Below, in pieces: positions 43,095 through 52,290 of a stretch of DNA of 64,000 nt (position 1 is its first letter; the number at the start of each line of letters is the position of its first letter). Made by a program: the position numbers and the translations under genes. Under the pieces are notes generated by a model. It did not search any database. It was not told where the DNA came from and worked only from the letters and a program-made list of their open reading frames with translations. The stretch comes from Pseudomonas syringae CC1557 (GTDB taxonomy: Bacteria > Pseudomonadota > Gammaproteobacteria > Pseudomonadales > Pseudomonadaceae): positions 4,651,501 to 4,715,500 of the forward strand of contig NZ_CP007014.1 in NCBI RefSeq assembly GCF_000452705.1, given 5' to 3'.

Positions 43095-45350
43095 TTATTC
43101 ATGCTCCAGACGACGCTTGGCAAGCGAACGCAGGGTCAGGTAGGCAACGCCGGTGACCAGGACTACGCCAATGGCCATGACCAGCAACAGCCACAACACG
43201 TTGCGCGACATCAGCCACTGCAAGCGCTTTAGCGGACCAAGATCACCGACGAAATAGGTTTGTTCGGCAACCAGCGCATCGACCGAGTCGCCATGCACCA
43301 CTACCAGACTACCCTGCACCTTGTCGCTGCTGCTCAACGCCTTGGCCACATCGGTCAGCCCGCCGGGCTGACCGGCAGAGATCAACACGACGCTGCGGCC
43401 TTTGTGCAACGGTGATTCAAAACCGGTCAGGAAGGTGCTGTGTGCGTCGCTGGAAAAGGCAATTTTGACTTTGGCGCGGCGCTGGTTTTCATCCGGGTCC
43501 GGACTCATCCAGTCACGCAGGCGGAAGGACAGATCGGAAAGCTCGAAGCCCTGCTGCTGACCATTATCAGAGGTTGGCAAGCGATCGGCCCATTGCTTGA
43601 GCAACGGCTGATCGGAGCCCGAGGACATGACCAGAATGTCCTTGTCGGCGGCAGTGGCAATCTGCGCAGCCTGAATCACTGAAACGCCAGTCGCCGGATA
43701 CCCGGTCGACTCACCGAAACGCCCCAGCACATTGAGGTAAGCGCTGATATCGGCAGCGCTCGGCTGGTCAGCCAGCACAACAGCGGTCTGCGACAGGTCT
43801 GCCATGCGGGTGAACGGGAAACCCGAGTCCTTGAACACGCCCAGGTTCGGCATCGCCATGAAGTGGTCGTAACCGCTGAGATCCAGCGTCGATTCCGGGT
43901 CGATACTGCCACGCATGTTATCGATTATGATGTCGCCGCACTCGCCCTGCTTGAGGTAATCGAACATGTAGCGCAGTTGCAGGCGAGATTGCAGGGCTAC
44001 GGCGTTAAGCGGCAGATACACCCGCGCTTCACGGCTGACCGAGTCGTTGCCACCGGTGAGGCGGGACAGAATCGAATTGCTCAGATTATCAATGGACGGC
44101 AGCGGCTCGGCCTTGATCAGGGTGTCGTTGAGGCTGACCATGATCGACGAGTTGTTGGAGCGCTCTTGTGGCGTGTAGCTGTATTTGAGTTTCAGCGGCA
44201 CGCCATCTTCGCGCCAGCTGAACAGATCAGGCGGCAGGTTCAGCGGTACGGTGATATCGCCAGGATCGTAGCCGGAGACGTTCAGCTTGTTGGCAGGCAT
44301 CAGTTCGCCGAGCTTGACCGGTCGATCACTGGGCAACCAGTTCGGCGCGTCGTAGGGCTTGCGTGGCTGGAGCATGTCGACACGCTCGATCAGTGCGCTG
44401 CTGCCGACCAGGCTTTGCCCGCCGACCACCAGTGCATTGACCGCACGTTTGAGCTCGGCCGAATTGCGCCCGGTAATGACCAGCAGTTTGCCGTTCGGGT
44501 CATTGGGATGGGTCACCATTGTCAGGCTCGGGCCCTTGGGGGCGGGCATCGTCAGCGCACCGAGTTGCAGCGGCCCGTCGCCCGTGAGCAGTACCAACGC
44601 GTTGCCTTTGGCCGGCAGCTCATTGAAATGCGCCGGGAAGCTGGCCATACGCGAGCGGGTCTTGGCTGCACCGATCCAGGAGGCCAGCGCACCCGCAGCT
44701 TCCATCGTGGCGTTGTCGGGAGCAGCACCCATCACCACCGGCAGGCTCACGTCACGGTCATCACGGCGGTCGAAAAACGGCAGCGGCAGAATCGACAGAT
44801 CGTTTGGCAATGCGAATGGCGTAACCCGTATATCCAGACGCGTCTCGTTATTGATTCGCGCCCAGAGACTGGAGTGCTTCGGGTCTTCGCAGCTCATCGT
44901 ATAGTGACCGATGAACTGCAAGCTCAGGCGGTTGAACTCGGTAATCATTTGTGGAGGAAGCTCGATCACCTGAGTCTGCGGCTTGCCCGCACCGTCCTTG
45001 GGCAGCGGTAGGGTCGCGGCCACTTCGTCGTTGATCATGACGTTGATCTGCGACAGATCTGCCAGCAGCGACGGTGAATAGCTGTAGCTCAGGGTCAGGC
45101 TTGCGCCGGTCACCACCTGATCGGCACGCACGTTGAAGTTGACGCTGTCGGTGGCATCGACGCCGCGCAGGTTCATCGGGTAATTGCGCCCCAATTGCTG
45201 CAGCGTCACGCTGTAGCCGTCGTTTGTGGTTGCCGGTTGAGCAGCTGCTGCAACACCACCCGTGGAGAGAACGGACAACGCACAGGCCAACAGCGCCCAT
45301 GAGCGGCGAACGGCGAACCGCTCGGCACCGAGAAAATACCGTTTAGTCAT
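43095..45350 (-). CDS. wssC: cellulose synthase subunit WssC (BcsB)
   Basis: The 751-residue protein has a signal peptide, a large periplasmic part with the repeated carbohydrate-binding and ferredoxin-like modules of BcsB, and a C-terminal membrane helix (WLLLVMAIGVVLVTGVAYL). It is required for BcsA activity and guides the glucan. It starts 14 bases after wssB, and its length is normal for the family. Confidence 0.93.
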   Translation of the reverse strand: MTKRYFLGAERFAVRRSWALLACALSVLSTGGVAAAAQPATTNDGYSVTLQQLGRNYPMNLRGVDATDSVNFNVRADQVVTGASLTLSYSYSPSLLADLSQINVMINDEVAATLPLPKDGAGKPQTQVIELPPQMITEFNRLSLQFIGHYTMSCEDPKHSSLWARINNETRLDIRVTPFALPNDLSILPLPFFDRRDDRDVSLPVVMGAAPDNATMEAAGALASWIGAAKTRSRMASFPAHFNELPAKGNALVLLTGDGPLQLGALTMPAPKGPSLTMVTHPNDPNGKLLVITGRNSAELKRAVNALVVGGQSLVGSSALIERVDMLQPRKPYDAPNWLPSDRPVKLGELMPANKLNVSGYDPGDITVPLNLPPDLFSWREDGVPLKLKYSYTPQERSNNSSIMVSLNDTLIKAEPLPSIDNLSNSILSRLTGGNDSVSREARVYLPLNAVALQSRLQLRYMFDYLKQGECGDIIIDNMRGSIDPESTLDLSGYDHFMAMPNLGVFKDSGFPFTRMADLSQTAVVLADQPSAADISAYLNVLGRFGESTGYPATGVSVIQAAQIATAADKDILVMSSGSDQPLLKQWADRLPTSDNGQQQGFELSDLSFRLRDWMSPDPDENQRRAKVKIAFSSDAHSTFLTGFESPLHKGRSVVLISAGQPGGLTDVAKALSSSDKVQGSLVVVHGDSVDALVAEQTYFVGDLGPLKRLQWLMSRNVLWLLLVMAIGVVLVTGVAYLTLRSLAKRRLEHE

Positions 45351-45364
45351 GACTATTCAATCCA

Positions 45365-47584
45365 TCAGTTTGCAGGAGGTGGGGAAGGTCTTTTGCGTGT
45401 TGGCAATAACCGGCTGAAATCCTTGTGAGTAGCCTTGAGCAACTCGATGACGCCGCGGACACCGATATGACTGACTTCGCGCAGCGCAGCCAGGGGTGAA
45501 TCCGGTTTGCCATGCCCCCAGGTAGAGGCCCAGGTGTCGGCACGGCCGAATGTAAGGCGTACCAGCTCGCTTTGCTGTCGCAGCGACAAATCACCGAAAT
45601 GTGTGCCCAGGTAGCCATCTCGGCAGAACATCACCGTGGCCGGGAACTCATTGACCTGCGCACCGCGATACAGCGCCACAGTGATGTGGTCGCCAGCGCC
45701 AATACCCGAGTCGGCAGGCAGCAAAAGGCCCAGACCGGTCTGCGAAAAATCCTGGGTCACGGCGTTGAACATCACACCGTCGGTACGGGTGACGCGAATC
45801 GGCAGTTTTGCCTGTACCCGGGGCTCAGTGCGCACCTGGCGAATCTCGCTGGCTACTGCAATGGCGGCACTGGTGATAATGATGTTGTAGAGCGTCCAGG
45901 CCATGTTGATCACGATGGTCAGAGTGATCGCATCATTGTTCCAACCCAACTGATACAGGCTGTAGATACCGAGCACAAAAACCACAGCGTTCAGCGTCAG
46001 CAACACGATATAAGGCCGCGCCAGCGCCCAGTCGAAAAATTTCTCTTCGACCACACCGCCCTTGTCGGTGACGTTGAAACCACCGAATTTCGGGTTGATC
46101 ATCGCCATCAGCACCGGCCCCATGATGTACCAGGCCAGCACTGCCTCGTAGACCTCGTTCCAGAACGAATGCCGGAAGCGGCCCTGTATCTTCGAGTTGG
46201 TCAGGCTGGCGTGTGCAAGGTGTGGCAACACATAGGCAGTGATCATCAGCGCCGATGCGTGCATGACTTCGGCACCAAACAGCAGGTAGGCCAGCGGCGC
46301 GGTGAGGAACACCAGACGCGGCAGGCCATAAAAGAAGTGCAACATGGAGTTGGCGTAGCACAACCGCTGGCCGATCGACAGGCCCTTGCCGAGCAGCGGA
46401 TTGTCGGTGCGGAAAATCTGCGCCATGCCCCGCGCCCAGCGAATGCGCTGGGCCACATGGCGCGACAGGCTTTCGGTGGCCAGACCTGCGGCCTGCGGGA
46501 TAGCCAGATAGGCCGTGTTGTAACCCGCACGGTTGAGCTTGAGCGCAGTGTGCGCGTCTTCGGTCACGGTTTCGGTGGCAACACCGCCGACTTCCAGCAA
46601 CGAGGAGCGACGCAGCACCGCACAGGAGCCACAAAAGAACGTCGCGTTCCACAGGTCATTGCCATCCTGCAGCAAGCCGTAAAACAGTTCACCTTCGTTG
46701 GGCACACTGCGGAACGTGTCGAGGTTCTTTTCAAACGGGTCCGGCGAAAAGAAAAAGTGCGGCGTCTGCAACATCGCCAGCTTCGCATCCTTGATAAACC
46801 AGCCCATGGCGACTTGCAGAAAAGAACGGGTCGGAACGTGATCGGCATCAAACATGGCGATGTATTCGCCGTCGGTGCTCTTGAGCGCCTCGTTGAGGTT
46901 GCCGGCCTTGGCGTGACGATTATTGTCGCGCGTCAGGTAGCCCACTCCGATCTGCTCACAGAACTCACGGAAGTCTTCGCGACGGCCATCATCAAGCACA
47001 TAGACCCGCAGCTTGTCGCGTGGCCAGTCGATGGACTGTGCAGCAAAAATGGTCAGCTTCACGATGCTCAGCGCTTCGTTGTACGACGGGATGAACACAT
47101 CCACGGTCGGCCACTGGCTGGAATCACTCGGCATGATCACCGGCTTGCGGTGCAACGGCCAGGCTGTCTGTACATAACCCAGTACGATCACGATCAGCGT
47201 ATAGCACTCGGCAACGATCAGCCCGTAACCCAGCAGGCTGTCCAGCCAGTTCTCGAAATCCAGGGTCGACGTCAGGCGCCAGTACATGTAACGAAACGAG
47301 GCCAGCAGCGAAAGCGTCACCAGTGCCAGCACTGACAGACGTCCCGGTATCTTGCGAATCAACAGCATTGCGGCAAAGCATGCCAGGGCAAAAAAGCACT
47401 GCGCGGTGAGGTCGAGTGGCGCGGTGACGACCAGCGCCATCAGCAGTAAGCCGACCACAATCGAGGTGATTTTCAGAACCCGGCGCAAGGTCTTTGGCAG
47501 GCCGTCGAACCCTGCCGTTAAAGCATTCAGCCACGACGATGTGCGCGTCCGGGGTACGGACGCGTCGAGCGACAGGTTGGTCAT
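45365..47584 (-). CDS. wssB: cellulose synthase catalytic subunit WssB (BcsA)
   Basis: The 739-residue inner-membrane GT2 enzyme polymerises glucose from UDP-glucose. Residues seen: D in VDVFIPSYNE (about 162), DAD at 246-248, TED at 341-343, QRIRW at 379-383, and a C-terminal PilZ domain with RTEPR and DFSQTGLG that binds c-di-GMP. The enzyme is shorter than E. coli BcsA, which is normal for pseudomonads. It overlaps wssA by ATGA. Activation by c-di-GMP is expected. Confidence 0.95.
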   Translation of the reverse strand: MTNLSLDASVPRTRTSSWLNALTAGFDGLPKTLRRVLKITSIVVGLLLMALVVTAPLDLTAQCFFALACFAAMLLIRKIPGRLSVLALVTLSLLASFRYMYWRLTSTLDFENWLDSLLGYGLIVAECYTLIVIVLGYVQTAWPLHRKPVIMPSDSSQWPTVDVFIPSYNEALSIVKLTIFAAQSIDWPRDKLRVYVLDDGRREDFREFCEQIGVGYLTRDNNRHAKAGNLNEALKSTDGEYIAMFDADHVPTRSFLQVAMGWFIKDAKLAMLQTPHFFFSPDPFEKNLDTFRSVPNEGELFYGLLQDGNDLWNATFFCGSCAVLRRSSLLEVGGVATETVTEDAHTALKLNRAGYNTAYLAIPQAAGLATESLSRHVAQRIRWARGMAQIFRTDNPLLGKGLSIGQRLCYANSMLHFFYGLPRLVFLTAPLAYLLFGAEVMHASALMITAYVLPHLAHASLTNSKIQGRFRHSFWNEVYEAVLAWYIMGPVLMAMINPKFGGFNVTDKGGVVEEKFFDWALARPYIVLLTLNAVVFVLGIYSLYQLGWNNDAITLTIVINMAWTLYNIIITSAAIAVASEIRQVRTEPRVQAKLPIRVTRTDGVMFNAVTQDFSQTGLGLLLPADSGIGAGDHITVALYRGAQVNEFPATVMFCRDGYLGTHFGDLSLRQQSELVRLTFGRADTWASTWGHGKPDSPLAALREVSHIGVRGVIELLKATHKDFSRLLPTRKRPSPPPAN

Positions 47585-48705
47585 GACAATTGAGTCTCTT
47601 TTACTTCCTGAGCCAGCAGTCGGGCAATCAGTACATGACTCATCGCGCGCAGGTCCTGAGTACCGGGTGAGGCACTTGGCACCTGAACCGGGTTATGCCC
47701 GTAAGCCAGGGCTTCTGCGAGCGCATCATCCTTGCGTATGACGCCCAGCAGGCGCTTGCCCAGGCGCCGCTTCAGCACGTCATGCATGTCGCAACTGAAC
47801 GTGCGCGATGCATCGAACTGATTGATGACGTAATGACAGACTGGCGGTTGCGGGCGTGCCAGCACCGGCGCGAGCCAACCCTGCAGTTGATCCAGCGTCA
47901 GGTAACACGCCGCATCGGCGGTGAGCACGGCCAGCACCTGGTCGGCGGCATTCAATGCCTGCTGGAGCATTTGCAGATCGCCGCACGGCACGTCAAGAAT
48001 CACCACATCACGCGGATTCAACTGCATGCGGGCGATCTGGCGAACCAGCCAGTTTGTGTCGTTTTCCTGAAAGCGCTGAAGAGAGTGGCGTTCATCCGGC
48101 TGCAGCGCGTCATAGGGCAGCAACTGCGTGTCGGCAGACCCACTCAGCAGCAGTGCGCGCCAGTTTTCACCGAAGAGACTGGCACCACCAGGACCTGCTA
48201 CATCCGGGCTGGCGTTGAGGTGATGCTGCAAGGCGTTCTGAGGGTCGAGGTCGATGGCCAGTGTCTGCCCGCCGGGTACTCTGACCAGACTGGCAAGTGC
48301 CGCACTCAGGGTACTTTTACCGACCCCGCCCTTGGCGGATATCACCGCGATGACATGCGCCGGAGTCCTTGATGGTTGATCCTTGCCCTTCGATTGAACC
48401 AGCGCTTCGTTGTTGCGTACCAGCGCTTCAGTCTGTCGCGCCGTGGCCGCCTCGGCGAGCAGATTCCCCAGTGGACCCGATGTCGTACGTTTGGCCACCA
48501 GACTCAAGGCTGGATCAGACTGAACAGGCAGCTCTGTAAAAAGCTGCTCAACACTCGGTTGAAGAATCACGCTGTGCAGCGCAACAGGGGTCTTACCGGA
48601 AGCCGACGATTCCTGGTAATCCAGGCTGCTGTCCATTTCCAGATAACCTTCAGAACTTGCGCCAAAATGTCGAAACAAATTAGCTACGTCGTCAGTTCGG
48701 TTCAT
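47581..48705 (-). CDS. wssA: WssA: BcsQ-like ParA/MinD ATPase with N-terminal BcsR-like segment
   Basis: The 374-residue protein is the first gene of the operon. Its C-terminal two thirds is a ParA/MinD-type ATPase with SAKGGVGKST at 123-132 and DLDPQNAL. Its first 30 residues (DDVANLFRHFGASSEGYLEM) resemble the small enterobacterial protein BcsR. BcsR and BcsQ work together at the pole to activate and place the synthase, so a natural fusion makes sense. The middle (about 35-115) is probably a linker. The start ATG has no strong ribosome site. Confidence 0.9.
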   Translation of the reverse strand: MNRTDDVANLFRHFGASSEGYLEMDSSLDYQESSASGKTPVALHSVILQPSVEQLFTELPVQSDPALSLVAKRTTSGPLGNLLAEAATARQTEALVRNNEALVQSKGKDQPSRTPAHVIAVISAKGGVGKSTLSAALASLVRVPGGQTLAIDLDPQNALQHHLNASPDVAGPGGASLFGENWRALLLSGSADTQLLPYDALQPDERHSLQRFQENDTNWLVRQIARMQLNPRDVVILDVPCGDLQMLQQALNAADQVLAVLTADAACYLTLDQLQGWLAPVLARPQPPVCHYVINQFDASRTFSCDMHDVLKRRLGKRLLGVIRKDDALAEALAYGHNPVQVPSASPGTQDLRAMSHVLIARLLAQEVKETQLS

Positions 48706-48772
48706 CCTTTACGACCTCAGATAGGGGCCGTAACGCACGGTCCTTGTGAAAAAGCATTAACACTAATGTGTG

Positions 48773-48787
48773 GTATCACTTTGATAC
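48773..48787. promoter_or_regulatory. palindrome in the spacer of the candidate wss promoter
   Basis: GTATCA and TGATAC flank CTT. The palindrome lies between the candidate -35 box and the expected -10 position, so a protein bound here would control initiation. Confidence 0.5.
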
Positions 48788-48788
48788 T

Positions 48789-48802
48789 GTCAATAAATTG
48801 AT
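48789..48802. promoter_or_regulatory. FleQ-like box upstream of wssA
   Basis: GTCAATAAATTGAT matches the published FleQ consensus GTCANTAAATTGAC at 13 of 14 positions. It overlaps the candidate -35 box. A further AAATTGAC half-site lies at 48805-48812. FleQ is a c-di-GMP-responsive regulator of flagella and exopolysaccharides in pseudomonads. Confidence 0.72.
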
Positions 48803-48920
48803 GCAAATTGACTGAACTTTCTCGATAAGCGGTATTTTTCTCAAAATATGACATTTAATTGGCGATTGAAAACGGTGATTCGGTCGTTTTCAGTGAGACA
48901 GGGGGGTGGAGAAACATCCG

Positions 48921-48969
48921 GCAGATAGCGGACTATGCATCTATCAAGATGCTATAACCGTCTATCTGC
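48921..48969. repeat. 49-base imperfect hairpin between mltA and wssA
   Basis: GCAGATAG (48921-48928) pairs with CTATCTGC (48962-48969), and GCATC (48937-48941) with GATGC (48948-48952), with bulges between. It could be a terminator, a processing site or a protein-binding site. There is no T run on either side. Confidence 0.55.
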
Positions 48970-48993
48970 GAGAAAATTGATCGGAACCGATCA
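48970..48993 (-). terminator. terminator-like palindrome at the end of mltA
   Basis: On the minus strand TGATCGG and CCGATCA flank two bases and are followed by ATTTTCTC. The stem overlaps the mltA stop codon. Confidence 0.5.
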
Positions 48994-50181
48994 GTGACTG
49001 GTTTGACTCTGAGCTGTTTCCGCTGACTGAGGTAACGCCATGCCCTTGGGCCACAACAGCCAGATGTTGCCCTTCTGCTTCATGTCTCCAGCCAGCTTGC
49101 CGGCTTCGTCGCCGGTGCCCCAGAAAAGATCAGCGCGTACTTCACCGGCAATCGCACCACCGGTGTCCTGCGCCGCAACCGGGCGCACCACGCTGCTGCC
49201 GTCCGGACGCGTGGTGGACAACCAGAGCAGGCTGCCCAGCGGAATCACCTTGCGGTCGATGGCCACGCTGTAACCTGGCGTGAGCGGCACGTTGAGCGAG
49301 CCGCGCGGGCCTTCATTGCTGTCAGGGTTGCGGGCAAAAAACACGTAACTCGGGTTGCTGGCCAGAAGCTCGCTGACCCGCTCCGGATGCGCCTTGGCCC
49401 AGGCCGCGATGCTGCCCATGGTCACGTCTTCCTTCTTCACCTGCCCCTGTTCTACCAGCCAACGACCAATCGCGCGATACGGACGACCGTTCTGATCGGC
49501 ATAGCCCAGACGCAGCTGCGAGCCATCCTCCAGACTCACTCTTCCGGAGCCCTGGATCTGCAGGAACTGCAGATCCATAGGGTCGGTCAGCCAGGCAATC
49601 ACCGGCGCGTTCAAGCCTTGCGTGTTGATCGTCGCAGCATCGTCGTAGGGTTTGAGCACCCGCCCTTCAAGCCGTCCACGCAGACGCTTGCCCTTGAGTT
49701 CGGGGTAAATACTGTCCAGATTGACTACGATCAGGTCATCCGGAATACCGTAGACCGGCACGTTAGCTGTTGCCGTCTGAGTCAGGCTGCCGGGGTAGAC
49801 TGGCTCGTAATAGCCAGTGATCAGGCCATCGGCACTGCCGCCATCGGAACGCAGGCTGTAGACCTGCAACTGGCTCTGCAAAAACGTACGGATCTGAGCC
49901 GCATCAGGCGCAGCCGCGAGACTCGCCGCCGCAGCACACGTCGGCCCCCACACTGCATCAGTCTTGAGGCGGACGCAGGCGCTGCGCCACGAGGCAAAAC
50001 CGGCCTGCAGGTCGGCATCCGAAACCGCTGGCAGTGCTTCCCAGGTGGCCTGGGTGTAAGTGGTATGCGGCGGCGCAGGCGGCGTCACCGGCTTGTCGGA
50101 CTTGTCACACGCGGTCAGCAACGCAGTCATTGGCAAAGCCAGCGCCAGGCCCCGCAACCATGGCTTGAAAGAGAGCATCAT
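48991..50181 (-). CDS. mltA: membrane-bound lytic murein transglycosylase A
   Basis: The 396-residue lipoprotein cleaves peptidoglycan to anhydromuropeptides. It has a lipobox LLTAC (Cys25), the MltA domain (GLITGYYEPVYPGSLT) and the C-terminal 3D domain with AQDTGGAIAG and RADLFWG, which carries the catalytic Asp. I chose the ATG at 50181, in a doublet with 50178, over the in-frame GTG and TTG codons upstream. It lies upstream of the wss region on the same strand. Confidence 0.92.
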   Translation of the reverse strand: MMLSFKPWLRGLALALPMTALLTACDKSDKPVTPPAPPHTTYTQATWEALPAVSDADLQAGFASWRSACVRLKTDAVWGPTCAAAASLAAAPDAAQIRTFLQSQLQVYSLRSDGGSADGLITGYYEPVYPGSLTQTATANVPVYGIPDDLIVVNLDSIYPELKGKRLRGRLEGRVLKPYDDAATINTQGLNAPVIAWLTDPMDLQFLQIQGSGRVSLEDGSQLRLGYADQNGRPYRAIGRWLVEQGQVKKEDVTMGSIAAWAKAHPERVSELLASNPSYVFFARNPDSNEGPRGSLNVPLTPGYSVAIDRKVIPLGSLLWLSTTRPDGSSVVRPVAAQDTGGAIAGEVRADLFWGTGDEAGKLAGDMKQKGNIWLLWPKGMALPQSAETAQSQTSH

Positions 50182-50308
50182 CAGTAGCACCAATCCTTTT
50201 ACAGCCCGCAGCAGGCTGGTGGGTGAAGGGTGTCATTGTGGCTGAAGCGGGCGTTGGGTCCTAGGGGGCCGCGCTTTATTGCCCGACAAGCCATTCACCC
50301 AATGCCCC

Positions 50309-51550
50309 TCAAGGCTGGCCCGGATGTGGTTCCGGGTAGTCGCGATTGATGTCGATGGGTTTGGCATAGGGTCCATCCCACAGCTGCTCGTGTAATTGGC
50401 CGATGCGTTTGGCCATCGAGCCGTCGTGCATCACCACTTCCAGATTGCGCGAGTTGTCGAGGTAGCCGCCGAGCCAGTTGCTGGTGCCGACCCAGGCAAC
50501 CTTATTATCAATATCCATGGTCTTGCTGTGGATCACGCGTGCGTAGGGGATAAAGCCCTGAGCTGCCATCGGCAATGTGACGATACGCACCTGCACGTTG
50601 GGCACCAGGGCCAGACTTTTGAGGTAGGCGACTTCGGGCATGCCGGTGTTCCAGTCGGACACCATGAGCTTTATCGAAACGCCGCGGGCGGCTGCGCTGC
50701 GCAGAGCATTATCGATGACCGCATAGTAAGGCCGGGTTTTGTCGGGGCCGTAGGACAAGGGCGCGTAATCCAGCAACTGGACACGAACCTCGCTTTTGGC
50801 TTGCGCCAGCAAACGGGGCAGTTCGGCCTGAGAGTCGACGACCCCTGGCGGGTTATAGCGCTGCGGGCTGGCGGTCAGGTAGTTGCCGTCGGGCACTGTG
50901 CTACTGGCCGGGCGCGGCATCGGCGCCGGTTGGCCCTCGGTAATCGCAGCCTGGGCAAGCCAGTCCTGATCGAATATGGCTTGCGTCTGACCCACTACGG
51001 TTGCTTCGTCAATGCGCAGGCCGGTTTCGTGGATATGCTCCAGTGAGCGCCAATCGAAGTTCTGGCTACCGATGAACGCCTGTCGGCCATCCACGACCAG
51101 GAATTTGGCGTGGATAATGCCGCTGCCGGTGAGCTTGGCGTAGGGCAGCACACGCAGAGTCAGGTTGGGGATGGCGCGCAGTCGCTCAAGGGTCTGCGGG
51201 TCGGACAGTTTCAGGCCCTTTTCTTCCAGCAGGAAACGAATTTTCACTCCGCGCAGCCCGGCTGACGTCAGGCTTTCAAGCACCTTGTCCATAACCGAGC
51301 CTGCGTGGTCGGCAACGTAGAACTGTTCGATATCGATACGCTCGCGCGCCCCGTCAAACAGCTCGCGCCAGACCTCGCCGGGTGCTCGCAGGTCAGGCGT
51401 CTGCAGGTCAGACCCGAGCGGCACGGTGTGTACCAGCTCGAAACCCGGGATGGAGAAGTCTGCTTGCGCGCAAGAACTGCCCAGCAGTAACGCTGCGATC
51501 ACGGCGCGGTAGCTCTGGGACAGTCGACGATACGAAGGGTAAAAGGGCAT
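50309..51550 (-). CDS. exported phospholipase D-family protein
   Basis: The 413-residue protein has a signal peptide (AVIAALLLGSSCAQA) and two HKD motifs: HAKFLVVDG and HSKTMDID, the hallmark of phospholipase D. Substrates may be phospholipids or other phosphodiesters; cardiolipin synthases share the fold. The start at 51550 has GAGG at the right distance; other in-frame starts (51562, 51676) are less supported. It follows the TonB system genes on the same strand, so it might be cotranscribed with exbB, but 60 bases separate them. Confidence 0.82.
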   Translation of the reverse strand: MPFYPSYRRLSQSYRAVIAALLLGSSCAQADFSIPGFELVHTVPLGSDLQTPDLRAPGEVWRELFDGARERIDIEQFYVADHAGSVMDKVLESLTSAGLRGVKIRFLLEEKGLKLSDPQTLERLRAIPNLTLRVLPYAKLTGSGIIHAKFLVVDGRQAFIGSQNFDWRSLEHIHETGLRIDEATVVGQTQAIFDQDWLAQAAITEGQPAPMPRPASSTVPDGNYLTASPQRYNPPGVVDSQAELPRLLAQAKSEVRVQLLDYAPLSYGPDKTRPYYAVIDNALRSAAARGVSIKLMVSDWNTGMPEVAYLKSLALVPNVQVRIVTLPMAAQGFIPYARVIHSKTMDIDNKVAWVGTSNWLGGYLDNSRNLEVVMHDGSMAKRIGQLHEQLWDGPYAKPIDINRDYPEPHPGQP

Positions 51551-51614
51551 TGCGAACCTCATCGCCAGACACAGACAAGATGGCGCATGCCAGAGGCACG
51601 CGCCGTTAAGTTGA

Positions 51615-52265
51615 TCAGGCCGTCCGATATTTCGGTTGAGCCGAAGCAGCCGGATGCTCGGCTTCGTCATGAACACGTGCCCCGCTGGAGGCGCGGATCA
51701 ACAGGATCTTGAGTTGGTCATTGATGCGTTCCAGGCTGTCCTGAAAGTAGTTGTGAAAGACCACGCAGAACAAGGCGATTGCGATACCCAGACCTGTTGC
51801 GAACAACGCCGTGCCAATACCGGCAGAAATCTGCCCGGGATCGGACACCCCAGCACTGGCCAGGGCCTTGAAGGTATCGATGATGCCCAGAATAGTCCCC
51901 AGCAACCCCAACAGTGGTGCTGCCGTGGTGATGGTCTCGATCAGCCAGAGGCTTCTGGCCAGCGGTGCGCGAGTGCTCAGGTATTGGGTTTCGATGACAT
52001 CATCCAGGTCTCTGCGCGAGCCCTGCGCATTTTTTTGCGCAAGCACCGGCAGGACCATTTCCAGTGGCAGGCTGGTCCGGCGCGTCAGCGTCTCCGGCAG
52101 ATCCTTTTCACTGTGCACCGAAGCACCGAGTGCCGTTTGCAGCGCCCGCGACTGGCGACGCACGTAAGCAAAGTAGATGCCTCGTTCGATCGCGACAAAG
52201 ATCGCTATCGCGATGGCGGCGTACATCACATAGAAGGTGATGTCGTGAAGCTGATTCATGTCCAT
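51615..52265 (-). CDS. exbB: ExbB/MotA/TolQ-family proton channel subunit
   Basis: The 216-residue protein has three membrane segments and the ExbB signature around TTAAPLLGLLGTILGIIDTF and GTALFATGLGIAIALFCVV. With ExbD and TonB it uses the proton gradient to power outer-membrane receptors. It is the last gene of the four-gene set, after the receptor; most ExbB genes lie directly beside exbD, so the order is unusual. ATG 52265 has GAGG upstream. Confidence 0.88.
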   Translation of the reverse strand: MDMNQLHDITFYVMYAAIAIAIFVAIERGIYFAYVRRQSRALQTALGASVHSEKDLPETLTRRTSLPLEMVLPVLAQKNAQGSRRDLDDVIETQYLSTRAPLARSLWLIETITTAAPLLGLLGTILGIIDTFKALASAGVSDPGQISAGIGTALFATGLGIAIALFCVVFHNYFQDSLERINDQLKILLIRASSGARVHDEAEHPAASAQPKYRTA

Positions 52266-52290
52266 GGCACGGACCTCTGGTCAATGAAGA

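Larger units (their letters stand above)
48706..48990 (-). promoter_or_regulatory. regulatory region of the wss operon
   Basis: This AT-rich 285-base region separates mltA from wssA. It contains a possible -35 (TTGACA on the minus strand, 48793-48788) overlapping a FleQ-like box, a palindrome in the spacer, and a large hairpin at 48921-48969. A clear -10 box was not found; CACATT at the right distance is poor, so an activator may be needed. Confidence 0.55.

Noticed and set aside
45512..47335. A 607-codon open frame on the plus strand, antisense to wssB
   Set aside because: It mirrors a highly conserved gene in GC-rich DNA, has no protein-family features and is rich in His, Arg and Gln as expected of the antisense frame.
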